Part shown: piece after piece, positions 1-14,667 of the stretch | Numbering within the stretch: position 1 is the first letter of the stretch | How the letters are laid out: every line of letters starts with the position of its first letter | From: Akkermansiaceae bacterium UBA5020 | GTDB taxonomy: Bacteria > Verrucomicrobiota > Verrucomicrobiia > Verrucomicrobiales > DEV007 | NCBI GenBank assembly: GCA_002396885.1 | Contig: DGXY01000035.1 | Span: 38,524-71,911, forward strand | Reading direction: 5' to 3' | Length of the DNA stretch: 33,388 nucleotides | Made by a program: the position numbers and the translations under genes | Notes under the pieces: generated by a model | The model's database searches: none | What the model was told of the DNA's origin: nothing | The model's input: the letters and a program-made list of their open reading frames with translations, nothing else

Positions 1-1026
1 AATTACTTCCCCGACTATCTTCTGACGAACCACCACGGGGAAGAGGTCCGGTTTTTCACCGACCTGATCGAAGACAAGATCGTGTTGATCAATTTCATCT
101 ACACCTCCTGCCCGGACGCCTGCCCGCTCGAGACCAGCAAGCTGCGCCAACTTTACCAGCTCCTCGAGGATCGGATGGGCAAAGACATCTTCTTCTACTC
201 GATCTCGATCGACCCGGACACGGACACGGTTCCGGTGCTGAAGGAGTATGCCGAACGCTGGGAGGCGGGACCGGGGTGGACGTTTTTGAGGGGCAAGGAG
301 AGCGAAGTCATCCATCTGCGGAAAAAATTCGGTCTTCTCTCGGCCCGCGACGAGGTGAACCTCGACGACCATCAGGTGAACATGATCATGGGCAACCAGA
401 AGACCGGGCGCTGGATCCACCGCACCCCGTTTGAAAGTGCGACGGTCTTGGCGGAACACCTCGGCACCTGGCTGGACGGCTACCGGACGGCGAAAACGAC
501 GTGGAACGGCTACGAGAACGCGCCGGAGCTGAGGAGCCTCGACGGTGGCGAATACATCTTCCGCACCCGCTGCGCCACCTGCCACACCATCGGAGGCGGC
601 GACCTGATCGGAGAACACACGGCCCACGCGGGGCCTGATTTGCTCGGCGTGGGGAGCCGTCGCGATCCCGCCTGGCTGGCTCGGTGGGTCCGTGAACCCG
701 ACGTTATGATCGCGGAGAAAGACCCGATCGCGCTCGCCATGGTGGCGCAATACAAAGGGGTCGTCATGCCGAATTTCCGTCTGACCGAGGCCGACGTCAA
801 AAACGTGCTGGAGTTCATCCAAAAGCAAACGGAGCTCCGCATGGGCGGAGCCAAGGGCGAGTTTTCGGCAGCCCCCGCCCCCGTCCCCGCGACTGCGGCG
901 AAATCAAAGCCTCCCTGTCCGGGATGCGTGAAAAACAAGAAGGCTCTCGCCCTGACCGAAACAGCTGAGCCGAAGACGTGGAAACCGGCGCGGGGCGGAG
1001 TCCCGCCACTCAAAGAACCGAAGTGA
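1..1026 (+). CDS. SCO1/SenC-type copper chaperone fused to cytochrome c (5' truncated by window edge)
   Basis: The reading frame is open from base 1, so the gene starts outside the window; 341 codons are visible. The N-terminal part is a thioredoxin-fold SCO domain: TSCPDACP carries the CxxxCP copper site at visible residues 37 and 41, and the matching histidine is H124 in LDDHQVN. A class I cytochrome c domain follows, with heme motif CATCH at 191-195 and the likely axial Met at 256 in VVMPNF. A Pro/Ala-rich tail holds an extra CPGC pair (306-309). SCO proteins deliver copper to CuA centres or other cuproenzymes in the periplasm, and SCO-cytochrome c fusions are known. The gene ends 50 bp before the multicopper oxidase giant, so co-transcription is likely and the chaperone may serve that enzyme (inference). 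The signal peptide is not visible. Confidence 0.93.
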   Translation, partial: NYFPDYLLTNHHGEEVRFFTDLIEDKIVLINFIYTSCPDACPLETSKLRQLYQLLEDRMGKDIFFYSISIDPDTDTVPVLKEYAERWEAGPGWTFLRGKESEVIHLRKKFGLLSARDEVNLDDHQVNMIMGNQKTGRWIHRTPFESATVLAEHLGTWLDGYRTAKTTWNGYENAPELRSLDGGEYIFRTRCATCHTIGGGDLIGEHTAHAGPDLLGVGSRRDPAWLARWVREPDVMIAEKDPIALAMVAQYKGVVMPNFRLTEADVKNVLEFIQKQTELRMGGAKGEFSAAPAPVPATAAKSKPPCPGCVKNKKALALTETAEPKTWKPARGGVPPLKEPK

Positions 1027-1076
1027 ACTTTCAACCAGAACAAACAACAACCATCGCCAAATCAGGTAGCCAACAG

Positions 1077-8237
<7,161 letters not shown>

Positions 8238-8267
8238 ATTGAGTCCGGAATAGGTTCCATTTGAAGT

Positions 8268-8297
8268 AAGGGGGGGGGGCAACCTCCCCCCTTTTTT
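8268..8297 (+). terminator. Rho-independent terminator after the oxidase-peroxidase gene
   Basis: A run of ten G, a short CAA-type loop and a C-rich arm (CCTCCCCCC) are followed directly by TTTTTT, about 30 bp after the stop codon. The stem is almost pure G-C and ends in a T tract, the classic intrinsic terminator layout for the + strand. It separates the redox unit from the convergent secretion operon. Confidence 0.88.
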
Positions 8298-8586
8298 CGT
8301 GCTCCCACCACAAGGCGCGGTAAGCGTCACACTTGGCCTCCTTAGAAGTTCCCGGCATCATCGAGGCGATCCTCTTGAAGACGGGCGCGAACGGGCGCGT
8401 CGTGGTGCCGCTAGAACGTCAGGTGATTTCCCGGGCAACGTCCGCCTCATCGGCGGTGCGGCCAGACCGCCCTCGCCGAAAGGTTGCTCAAAGCCATCGA
8501 GACGACGCTGACCTTGGCCGCCTCGGCCGTCGACCAAGCAAACCCGAAAAGAAAGAAGGGCGGCGCCGCGCCTGACGCCTCTGACT
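8298..8586. other. Convergent intergenic region, no convincing gene
   Basis: About 290 bp lie between the terminator and the gspM stop. Several frames stay open, but none has a good start plus recognisable protein. One + strand frame near 8470-8610 reads like protein (LAERLLKAIETTLTLAAS) but is closed by a stop shortly upstream and runs into the 3' end of gspM. It may be a decayed gene or chance coding in GC-rich DNA. No terminator for the gspM side is obvious. Confidence 0.4.
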
Positions 8587-9123
8587 CTATTCGACAACGA
8601 ACCAGTGGGTAATGAGAAGGGTGGCTTGGTAGGTCCCTGACTCACCGACTTCGAGGCCCAATTCGTCGATGCCCATGAAATGGGTCGGGGTCTGGATCTT
8701 GTGGATGCATTGAACAATATCTCGCATGGCTCCCTCAACCACGACCCGGACACTGACGGATTCGAAATCACCGGTGGGGGCATCGCCCTCGTCGGACTCT
8801 TCGGAGGCGGGTGTCAGCTCCTGATTGATCTCCTTGAGGCGGTTGGCTTTGATGATCGGGATGATCTTGTCAAGCAAGGTGGAGGAGGCGATGACTTCCG
8901 ACGCGTAGGTCGGGGTATTCTCATCGAGCCATGATTCCCGGCCCTTCCATAAATCCGATTCTTCCACGGCCGATTGCATGGATTGGAGTTGCGCCAACAG
9001 TTCGGTCGGATTGTTTGAGACGCCACTGGAGCCGGACGAAACCGATCGATACAGAACGGTCAGGCCGATGATCGCCACCATCGAACCGAACAGGATCCCA
9101 AGTCGCTTTTCTTTGGAACTCAT
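8587..9123 (-). CDS. gspM: Type II secretion protein M-like (GspM/PilO fold)
   Basis: 178 aa. A short cytoplasmic tail (MSSKEKR) precedes one membrane helix at ~9-26 (GILFGSMVAIIGLTVLY). A helical or coiled region and a small alpha/beta domain follow (~100-178), the layout of GspM and PilO inner-membrane platform proteins. Sequence identity in this family is low, so the call rests on topology, size and position as last gene of the gspE-M order. Its ATG overlaps the gspL stop in the string ATGA, indicating translational coupling. In the T2SS, GspM binds GspL and anchors the GspE ATPase complex. PilO is the alternative name. Confidence 0.72.
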   Translation of the reverse strand: MSSKEKRLGILFGSMVAIIGLTVLYRSVSSGSSGVSNNPTELLAQLQSMQSAVEESDLWKGRESWLDENTPTYASEVIASSTLLDKIIPIIKANRLKEINQELTPASEESDEGDAPTGDFESVSVRVVVEGAMRDIVQCIHKIQTPTHFMGIDELGLEVGESGTYQATLLITHWFVVE

Positions 9124-10319
9124 TGGATGATGCCTTTGATCTCAAAAGTCGCTCCACTGGGGCCCACCTGCGGCGGTTGATATTCCCACGTGTAGCCTTG
9201 AAAGGATGGCCCGCTCGTCAATTCCTCGATGAATCCCAGCGCTTGAGAGGAACCGGATGCATTTCCGGTGACGGTGATTTCCATCCGGGTGATTTCCAAC
9301 TTTTCGATCTTGATCGAGGCGATGCTTTGCAGATTGAAGAGGTTCATCCACGTTTCCAAGAGGGAGGCATCGGGGTCAACCCCCGTGGAAACTTCCTTCC
9401 ACCTTGCCCGGATGGCCTCGATTCGGTCGACCTGAGGACGGATCGCGCTGATTTGGCCCTGCAACTCCTTGACTTGAAAAAACTGTGTCAGGAAAATGAC
9501 GGCGCAGGTGAATCCAACGATCCCGAGGACGATGGAGGCGACGAGAATTTGGCGTTTCTTGCGAATCCCGGCCTTCGTCCGGCCTTGGCCCTCCCGGAAC
9601 CACAGGGGTTGGAGGCTGTTATGGCCTGACATCAGGATCGGCGACGGCCGCGGCGCGATTTCGGCCTTCACTTGAAGTTTCTCCTCAAAGAATCCCGGCG
9701 GCAGATCCGCCCAAAGCGACAAGACCTGGGGCCTCTCGATCAGGCGAGTTCCTTCCAACTGCAATGCCAGACGATGGACTTCATCGGCCAGACCAGGTCC
9801 GGTCCCGCCAAGCTTGTCATAGTAGATAACCCTCCCAGCGCCTTCAAATGCGACGATGAGGGTTCCCAACTCAATCCATATCGCGATCGAGTTCCTGGTC
9901 AGTGGCAACATCGTCGCGGCCGGGACGATCAGATCGGGCATTAAGACCGTCATGCCGGATTGATTGAATTTGGACAACGGAGCGTCAATCCGGGCGATTG
10001 TCTTAGGCGGCGACCCCAAGACCGCTTCCACCATGATGCCCTCGTGATCAATCGCCTGACCCTGCTTTTCGGCGTACAACTGAGCTGATTGAGCCAAGGT
10101 TTGAGAGTCCGCGGCGTGAGAAGAGAAAAGAAGGGCCACCTGGTGGGCGGTTGGCTGCGCAAGGACGCGGATCGCCCGTAACGACGCGTCGAACTCAAGG
10201 ACCTCCTCACCGGACCCGGAGGAGAGGAGTTGTGCCTCACCACTTTTGACGAACCAAAGCTCCCACCCGGCCGGCCCAGGGAACAAGATTTGATAAGCTT
10301 CAGTTGGATTTTCCGGCAT
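9120..10319 (-). CDS. gspL: Type II secretion protein L-like (GspL; PilM-PilN-type architecture)
   Basis: 399 aa. Residues 1-250 form a cytoplasmic part resembling the actin-like (PilM/GspL-cyto) fold, degenerate in sequence. A basic stretch RKKRQ leads into one membrane helix at ~258-281 (LVASIVLGIVGFTCAVIF). A coiled coil (~282-310) and a small periplasmic ferredoxin-like domain ending in EIKGIIQ follow. This single-chain arrangement matches GspL, which links the GspE ATPase to the GspM platform. The stop overlaps the gspM start by 4 bp. Upstream there is a 183-bp gap to gspK, unusual within this tight cluster, containing a tract of eight G 14 nt before the start codon and no clear Shine-Dalgarno site. 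Confidence 0.78.
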   Translation of the reverse strand: MPENPTEAYQILFPGPAGWELWFVKSGEAQLLSSGSGEEVLEFDASLRAIRVLAQPTAHQVALLFSSHAADSQTLAQSAQLYAEKQGQAIDHEGIMVEAVLGSPPKTIARIDAPLSKFNQSGMTVLMPDLIVPAATMLPLTRNSIAIWIELGTLIVAFEGAGRVIYYDKLGGTGPGLADEVHRLALQLEGTRLIERPQVLSLWADLPPGFFEEKLQVKAEIAPRPSPILMSGHNSLQPLWFREGQGRTKAGIRKKRQILVASIVLGIVGFTCAVIFLTQFFQVKELQGQISAIRPQVDRIEAIRARWKEVSTGVDPDASLLETWMNLFNLQSIASIKIEKLEITRMEITVTGNASGSSQALGFIEELTSGPSFQGYTWEYQPPQVGPSGATFEIKGIIQ

Positions 10320-10502
10320 ATTGAAATGCTAGCCCCCCCCAATACCAAGTCAATCTCGGGAGGGGTAGTTTTTCCGCAAAATCTTGAGGTAGAATTGGGA
10401 CGCGGCCCGCTCGCTGGAGATCTCGCGGGGCAGGGCTGAAACGAGGTGCACGAGCGTCGCTTGCGCTCGATCTTCAAACGACCCCGGAGACCCGGGCGAA
10501 GC
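10320..10502 (-). other. gspK-gspL gap with an ATG-less 50-codon open frame and a G8 tract
   Basis: The frame directly after the gspK TAA (10505-10503) stays open to a TGA at 10352-10350 and reads like the C-terminus of a real protein (ALPREISSERAASQFYLKIL). It has no ATG; a GTG at 10451-10449 would give 33 residues. It could be a small protein with an alternative start, or a former extension of GspK cut by a stop. Eight consecutive G (- strand, 10340-10333) lie just upstream of gspL. Confidence 0.35.
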
Positions 10503-11414
10503 TTATTGCTCCCTTCGCCAGAGAAGCAGGTTGGAGCGCCGCGTTTCGGAGATTCCTACCGCCTCACCTCGGTAAACACCTCTGCTGTAAACCCGTCGGG
10601 TGGCGCTGCGGGCGGTCAGAAGCGTGTTGCCGGGATCCGCCTGTGCTCCGAAAAACGCCACCACCGACTGGACGCTGGGGAACTTCTGGTCGTCCAAGGT
10701 TCCGGAAGCCCCATCGGCTCCGTCCCTCAGCAGAACGAACTCTTCGGCACGGGTAAGGTCGCCGGCTCCGATGGCCGCATAGACGATCTCCGCACTCGCT
10801 TCGTTGAGATCGATTTGGCCCATCGACCAGAGGGTGAAGTAATCTTTCCAATCTGGTTTCAACGCGGCAAGCCTCTCCATCCCGATCACCAAGTCGACCT
10901 CGCCGAGGGACGCGAAAGGTCTGTTGAACGGTAAACCAGGCCTCCCGGCCGCGTCGTAGGCGGGGGATTCTGCCCCGTTGAGTGAAGCAAGGCCGTCGGC
11001 ATCGATCCAGTCCCTCAGCGCATCGACCAAGGAAGCCGCCTCGTCCGGATCTTGGCCCCAAATCTCGAAAAGTCGCTTTAAGCAGTCCTTTCGTCCCGAC
11101 AAAAGGACCTGGTTCAGGGGAATGAGACCCTCCTCCGAGGTGATCCGAACCTCGTAGCCCGTTTCCGTTTCCGGATCAAACGAACGGAGGAGGGGATCTC
11201 CACTTTTCACCCGTGGGTGCGTGCCGAGCGCGAGCCCTGTCTCGGCAAGGTTTTTCGCCTCCGCCCGCTTCTTCACCTTGGTCGCCCACGAGGTGTCAAG
11301 GGTCACGAATTTGGCGGCGCCTAGAATCGCCAATCCGAGGAATCCGATCAGCCAGAGAACGGCCACGAGAGAGGCGCCGGACTGGCGGTAGGTCTTAAGG
11401 TGCTGGGGGCTCAT
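10503..11414 (-). CDS. gspK: Type II secretion minor pseudopilin GspK
   Basis: 303 aa. The N-terminus QSG|ASLVAVLWLIGFLGLA is a prepilin-like signal. Ala is at mature position 5 where other pseudopilins carry Glu, a known hallmark of GspK, which sits at the pilus tip. The large periplasmic domain contains GspK-like features: PLNQVLLSG, ALRDWIDAD, and a helix-hairpin-helix-like IDLNEASAEIVYAAIGAG. The length is typical for the family. Its start overlaps the end of gspJ by 20 bp. The protein ends LLLWRREQ, followed in the same frame by the unexplained open stretch described for the gap to gspL. Confidence 0.92.
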   Translation of the reverse strand: MSPQHLKTYRQSGASLVAVLWLIGFLGLAILGAAKFVTLDTSWATKVKKRAEAKNLAETGLALGTHPRVKSGDPLLRSFDPETETGYEVRITSEEGLIPLNQVLLSGRKDCLKRLFEIWGQDPDEAASLVDALRDWIDADGLASLNGAESPAYDAAGRPGLPFNRPFASLGEVDLVIGMERLAALKPDWKDYFTLWSMGQIDLNEASAEIVYAAIGAGDLTRAEEFVLLRDGADGASGTLDDQKFPSVQSVVAFFGAQADPGNTLLTARSATRRVYSRGVYRGEAVGISETRRSNLLLWRREQ

Positions 11415-12006
11415 TCTCCTGCGGATTCTGCGGACTGTTGAAATTGACCTGCGCGAAGCGGTGAACCCGGAAAACCTCGACGCGCTCCTTGGTATCTTTC
11501 GCGGATTGGTAGCGAACCTTCACGAGTGAGGGGCGAATGGGAGCGTTGGCAGGGACCGAACTCGTCCAGAGCCTCGTTTCCGCGTTTTGTATTTCGAGGC
11601 TGCACGAAATCAAATCGTCCAAAAGCACCAAGGAGGAAAGTTCCTCATCGCCGCGGTGATGGGCGATTTGGAGGGTTTTATCGACGAACCGCAGGTCGGT
11701 CCTGGTGGCTTGCGGCGTCCCGCCGGGCCATTGAAAACTGGTCTTGGCGTCGAGGAAGGTGAGGATCTCTCCGCTACCCATCGTGACTTGGCACTTGGGC
11801 GGCAGTTCGGCCAGACTGACCCGCAGGAAGCGGGAGAGTTGATGATGCCTCATCTCATCGAGCCTCGCCTTGCTTGACTCAGAAGCCAGATCCAGCGCCG
11901 AACCGGCGAGCCCGAAGACCCCCCCGATCACGATGGCCGAAATCGCCAACGCGACAATGACCTCGATCAACGTGAACGCCCGGTGATGGCTTGGTTTTAA
12001 AGTCAT
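11395..12006 (-). CDS. gspJ: Type II secretion minor pseudopilin, GspJ-like
   Basis: 203 aa from ATG 12006; a GTG-started longer form from 12033 is possible. The ATG is preferred because GAAGGA stands directly upstream on the coding strand. The prepilin signal is HHRA|FTLIEVIVALAISAIV, with Glu at mature position 5 and Ala instead of the usual Gly before the cleavage site. A C-terminal beta-rich domain of about 150 residues follows and ends in a Pro/Asn/Glu-rich tail. Assignment to GspJ rests on size and on position between the I-like and K genes; individual minor pseudopilins are hard to tell apart by sequence. It would join the I-J-K tip complex. Confidence 0.8.
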   Translation of the reverse strand: MTLKPSHHRAFTLIEVIVALAISAIVIGGVFGLAGSALDLASESSKARLDEMRHHQLSRFLRVSLAELPPKCQVTMGSGEILTFLDAKTSFQWPGGTPQATRTDLRFVDKTLQIAHHRGDEELSSLVLLDDLISCSLEIQNAETRLWTSSVPANAPIRPSLVKVRYQSAKDTKERVEVFRVHRFAQVNFNSPQNPQENEPPAP

Positions 12007-12046
12007 GTTCCTTCGATGTAAAGGGGCCGCCACCGGAGGCCGCCGC

Positions 12047-12475
12047 TCATTTTTCCCCTCTGCCCTGCTGCCGGAAGTAGATCAAGCGCTCGGTATTGAA
12101 CGCCACCGTAGGATCATATTCGAGCATGCCCTTCACTCGCACCCGATAGATGGAGTCCAGGACCATCCCTCCGGCATCCGTGATATCTTCAGGGGTGATC
12201 TCCACCTCGACCGAGACATCGCTTCCGTCGGCTGGATAAACGGTCTTCCCGAGGGCGAGACGGTCGCCGGAACCGTGAACCACTTCCGCGAGAACGGAGT
12301 CGACCCGGCGGTAAATGGCGATCTCACTGCGGGAATCTCTCGAGTTCTTTGCCATGTGCTGCAAGGCGGCGACCATGGACGTCCCGATGAGGGCGAACAA
12401 CGCGATCGATACGATGATCTCCATCAGCAGGAATCCTCGGATTCCCCCATTGCCTGATCGCCCCGCTTTCATCAC
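12047..12475 (-). CDS. gspI: Type II secretion minor pseudopilin, GspI-like
   Basis: 142 aa. The prepilin signal is GGIRG|FLLMEIIVSIALFALI, with Gly at -1 and Glu at mature position 5. The downstream domain is short and beta-rich (VSVEVEITPEDIT, LDSIYRVRVKGM), consistent with GspI. The start overlaps the end of the upstream gspH-like gene by 4 bp (ATGA), so the two are translationally coupled. A gap of 40 nt separates it from gspJ. The H/I naming follows gene order rather than strong sequence identity. Confidence 0.78.
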   Translation of the reverse strand: MMKAGRSGNGGIRGFLLMEIIVSIALFALIGTSMVAALQHMAKNSRDSRSEIAIYRRVDSVLAEVVHGSGDRLALGKTVYPADGSDVSVEVEITPEDITDAGGMVLDSIYRVRVKGMLEYDPTVAFNTERLIYFRQQGRGEK

Positions 12476-12948
12476 GACTCAAAGAGGGTCAGAGCGCGGT
12501 TTCGCGTCTCACCGGTAAGGGGGTCAAAATCCAATTCAATCTCGCCTTCGGGAAGGGAGAATTTGATGCAGAGGGGTTCGCAGAGGCCGTTCGCGCCGAA
12601 CTTCCACAGATACCCGTCCTTCGGCGGGGCCTTGAAGGAGGCGGCCTTTCCTCGATGGCAAATCGAGATCTCGCCCTCACCGAAAGCGACGGATCCGTCC
12701 GGTCCAGCAAATGACTCGGCGCGGATCGTCAAGAAAACGTCGCGTTGAAGGAAGCTCGACTGCATCGCCGCCTTCCTCGCGGCAAGTTCCAGCTTGGCAA
12801 CCTCCGAAGCGAGCCTCTTTTCCACGGGAAGTCCCTGGAGAACAAGGCCGGCACCCATCGCGAGGATGATCAGCGAGATCGCCATCGCCATCAGGAGTTC
12901 CAGCATCGTGAAACCCTGTTGCGAAGCGGGTGTGGACCGGCCGATCAT
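12472..12948 (-). CDS. gspH: Type II secretion minor pseudopilin, GspH-like
   Basis: 158 aa. The prepilin signal SQQG|FTMLELLMAMAISLIILAMGAG has Glu at mature position 5. After the long N-terminal helix comes a beta-rich head containing two cysteines in GLCEPLC, which could form a disulfide or a tight turn. The GEIELDFDPLTGETR ending is typical of GspH-like heads. It starts 3 nt after the gspG stop and overlaps gspI by 4 bp. Role: a minor pseudopilin joining the major GspG helix to the I-J-K tip. Confidence 0.78.
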   Translation of the reverse strand: MIGRSTPASQQGFTMLELLMAMAISLIILAMGAGLVLQGLPVEKRLASEVAKLELAARKAAMQSSFLQRDVFLTIRAESFAGPDGSVAFGEGEISICHRGKAASFKAPPKDGYLWKFGANGLCEPLCIKFSLPEGEIELDFDPLTGETRNRALTLFES

Positions 12949-12951
12949 GTC

Positions 12952-13395
12952 TCAAAGATCCCAGTTTCCGATGTCGTCGGCATTTCCCGCCTCGCCGTCA
13001 CCACCCGAGGAAAAGAGATCAAAACCGTCTCCGTTCCTTTTGCCGGGGCGAACATATTGATATTCATTTCCCCAGGGATCCATCAGGACTTTTTCCTTGA
13101 GGAATGGCTTCCAGTTCTTCGTCTCCGGTTTCGTCGTCGGCTTCGAAACGAGGGCGCGGATACCTTGGCGGGTCGTCGGTAGCTGCAGCTGTTGGGCCTC
13201 GTAGGCCCTCAAAGCACTGCTGATGGTATTGATATCAGCCTTGGCTTTTGTCTCCTTGCCGAGATCGAGCACGTTCATCATGCCGGCGACTCCCGATCCC
13301 ACCAGCAAGGTGATGATACCGAGGACGAGGATCATTTCCATCATCGAAAATGCCTTGGTGTGTTTGTGTGAGGACGCACGTTTGTTGTGTTTCAT
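12952..13395 (-). CDS. gspG: Type II secretion major pseudopilin GspG
   Basis: 147 aa. The prepilin signal is HTKA|FSMMEMILVLGIITLLV, with Glu at mature position 5 and Ala rather than Gly before the cleavage site. The C-terminal half has the GspG signature DPWGNEYQY followed by GDGFDLFSSGGDGEAGNADD, the calcium-binding loop of major pseudopilins. This is the best evidence that the cluster is a T2SS rather than a type IV pilus system. Polymerised GspG acts as the piston or screw that drives substrates through the secretin. Translation appears to start from an A/C-rich leader without a Shine-Dalgarno sequence. Confidence 0.95.
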   Translation of the reverse strand: MKHNKRASSHKHTKAFSMMEMILVLGIITLLVGSGVAGMMNVLDLGKETKAKADINTISSALRAYEAQQLQLPTTRQGIRALVSKPTTKPETKNWKPFLKEKVLMDPWGNEYQYVRPGKRNGDGFDLFSSGGDGEAGNADDIGNWDL

Positions 13396-13445
13396 GGTTT
13401 CGTTTGTGGTTGGTTAGGGTGTTGTTGTTGTGTTGTTGGTTTGTT
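13396..13445 (-). promoter_or_regulatory. G-poor, CAA-rich leader of gspG
   Basis: On the coding strand the 50-nt gap between gspF and gspG is almost free of G and made of CAA/AAC repeats (ACAACACAACAACAACACC), with no Shine-Dalgarno motif. Such unstructured leaders can favour ribosome entry without SD pairing. This would fit a need for much more GspG than its operon partners (inference). Similar CAA-rich stretches precede the genes at 1077 and 22026. Confidence 0.5.
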
Positions 13446-14666
13446 TCAAGCTCCCAGTCCCGAGACGGTTTGGAAGATGGCACTGATCATCAGGTAAGCC
13501 ATGAAGCCAACCATCACCGCCATCACGATGACGACGGTTGGCTGGATGATGGCGCTGATTCTCTCGACGTTCCGTTTGAGATCTGCCTCAAAACGGACCG
13601 AGGCCCGCCCCATGGCACCGGAAAGATCTCCCGTTTCCTCGCCGACGGAAATCAGGTCGGTCAAAATGGTCGGGAAACAGCTGGAATGAACAAGGGAATT
13701 CGAGAGGCCTTCCCCATCCTGGACCCTGGCCCTGATCAGATCGATTTCCTTCCGATACATGGGGCTGGGAATCGCATTGCGGGTGAGGGAGAGGGCATTG
13801 ACGATCGGAAGCCCGTTTTCAAGAAGGCTGGACATCGTCTCAAGAAACAGGACTTGCTGCCGGAGATGCAATACTTTCCCGAGCAAGGGCGAAGCCATCA
13901 GGAATTTGTCCCATTCCAAGCTCCGATTACGGGCGAACCAAGAACAAAACAGGATCAGGCAGACGATCAAACCGAGCCAGAAACCCCACGTGTTCTGGAA
14001 TGATTCAGAGAGGCCGATGATGAAACGGGCCCCCCCCGGCAGGGATCCACCGGTGGATTCGAGCAGATCCATCAGTTTTGGAATGAGATAGGTAACGAAC
14101 ATCACGACCACGCCCACCGCCGAGAGGCACAGGAAAGCGGGATAAATCATCGCGAAAACCACTCCGGACTTCAGGGCTTGGAGCGCTTTCAGGTGTTCGG
14201 CCTGGCGGGTAAGAATTCCGGTGAGTGCTCCGCTCTCCTCCCCGGCGGCGACGAGGCGGCAGTAGAGTTCACCGAAGTCCGGGGAACTGCTTCGCAGGGC
14301 GTCCGAGAGGGTTTTGCCATCCCGGATTCTGCTCCGTATCTCCATCGCGATGAGGGGTAGCCTGCTTTTTCCTTTGCGCCGTTCGATGATCGCGAGGGAT
14401 CTTTCGAGGTGAATGCCACCGCGCAGCAACTCGGCAAGTTCCTCGGTGAACTCCAGCACCTCCGCAAGTTTCAACCGGATCGGTTCCTGTTGATGACCGC
14501 GTTCGGTTTCCTTGGGCTTCTTTCCCGCAGCCTCTTCGGTCAGCGAGAGCGGCTGCAACCCGAGGGTCTCGATTTGGTCGAGAGCGGAGGTCCGGTCCGC
14601 CGCCGCGAGTTTCCCATTCGAGATGGCGCCATCACGCGACGCTGCCTTGTAGAGGAACGTTTTCAT
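13446..14666 (-). CDS. gspF: Type II secretion inner-membrane platform protein GspF
   Basis: 406 aa from ATG 14666; an upstream in-frame start at 14699 would overlap gspE by 32 bp. The chosen start gives the normal MKTFLYKAASRDG N-terminus and leaves 1 nt after the gspE stop (TGACATG), suggesting translational reinitiation. Two repeated GspF/PilC cytoplasmic helical domains (~70-165 and ~270-370) each precede membrane helices at ~169-197, ~226-244 and ~376-402. VAAGEESGALTG and VGEETGDLSGAM are the matching conserved motifs of the two repeats. GspF is the core membrane protein contacting the GspE ATPase. Confidence 0.94.
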   Translation of the reverse strand: MKTFLYKAASRDGAISNGKLAAADRTSALDQIETLGLQPLSLTEEAAGKKPKETERGHQQEPIRLKLAEVLEFTEELAELLRGGIHLERSLAIIERRKGKSRLPLIAMEIRSRIRDGKTLSDALRSSSPDFGELYCRLVAAGEESGALTGILTRQAEHLKALQALKSGVVFAMIYPAFLCLSAVGVVVMFVTYLIPKLMDLLESTGGSLPGGARFIIGLSESFQNTWGFWLGLIVCLILFCSWFARNRSLEWDKFLMASPLLGKVLHLRQQVLFLETMSSLLENGLPIVNALSLTRNAIPSPMYRKEIDLIRARVQDGEGLSNSLVHSSCFPTILTDLISVGEETGDLSGAMGRASVRFEADLKRNVERISAIIQPTVVIVMAVMVGFMAYLMISAIFQTVSGLGA

Positions 14667-14667
14667 G

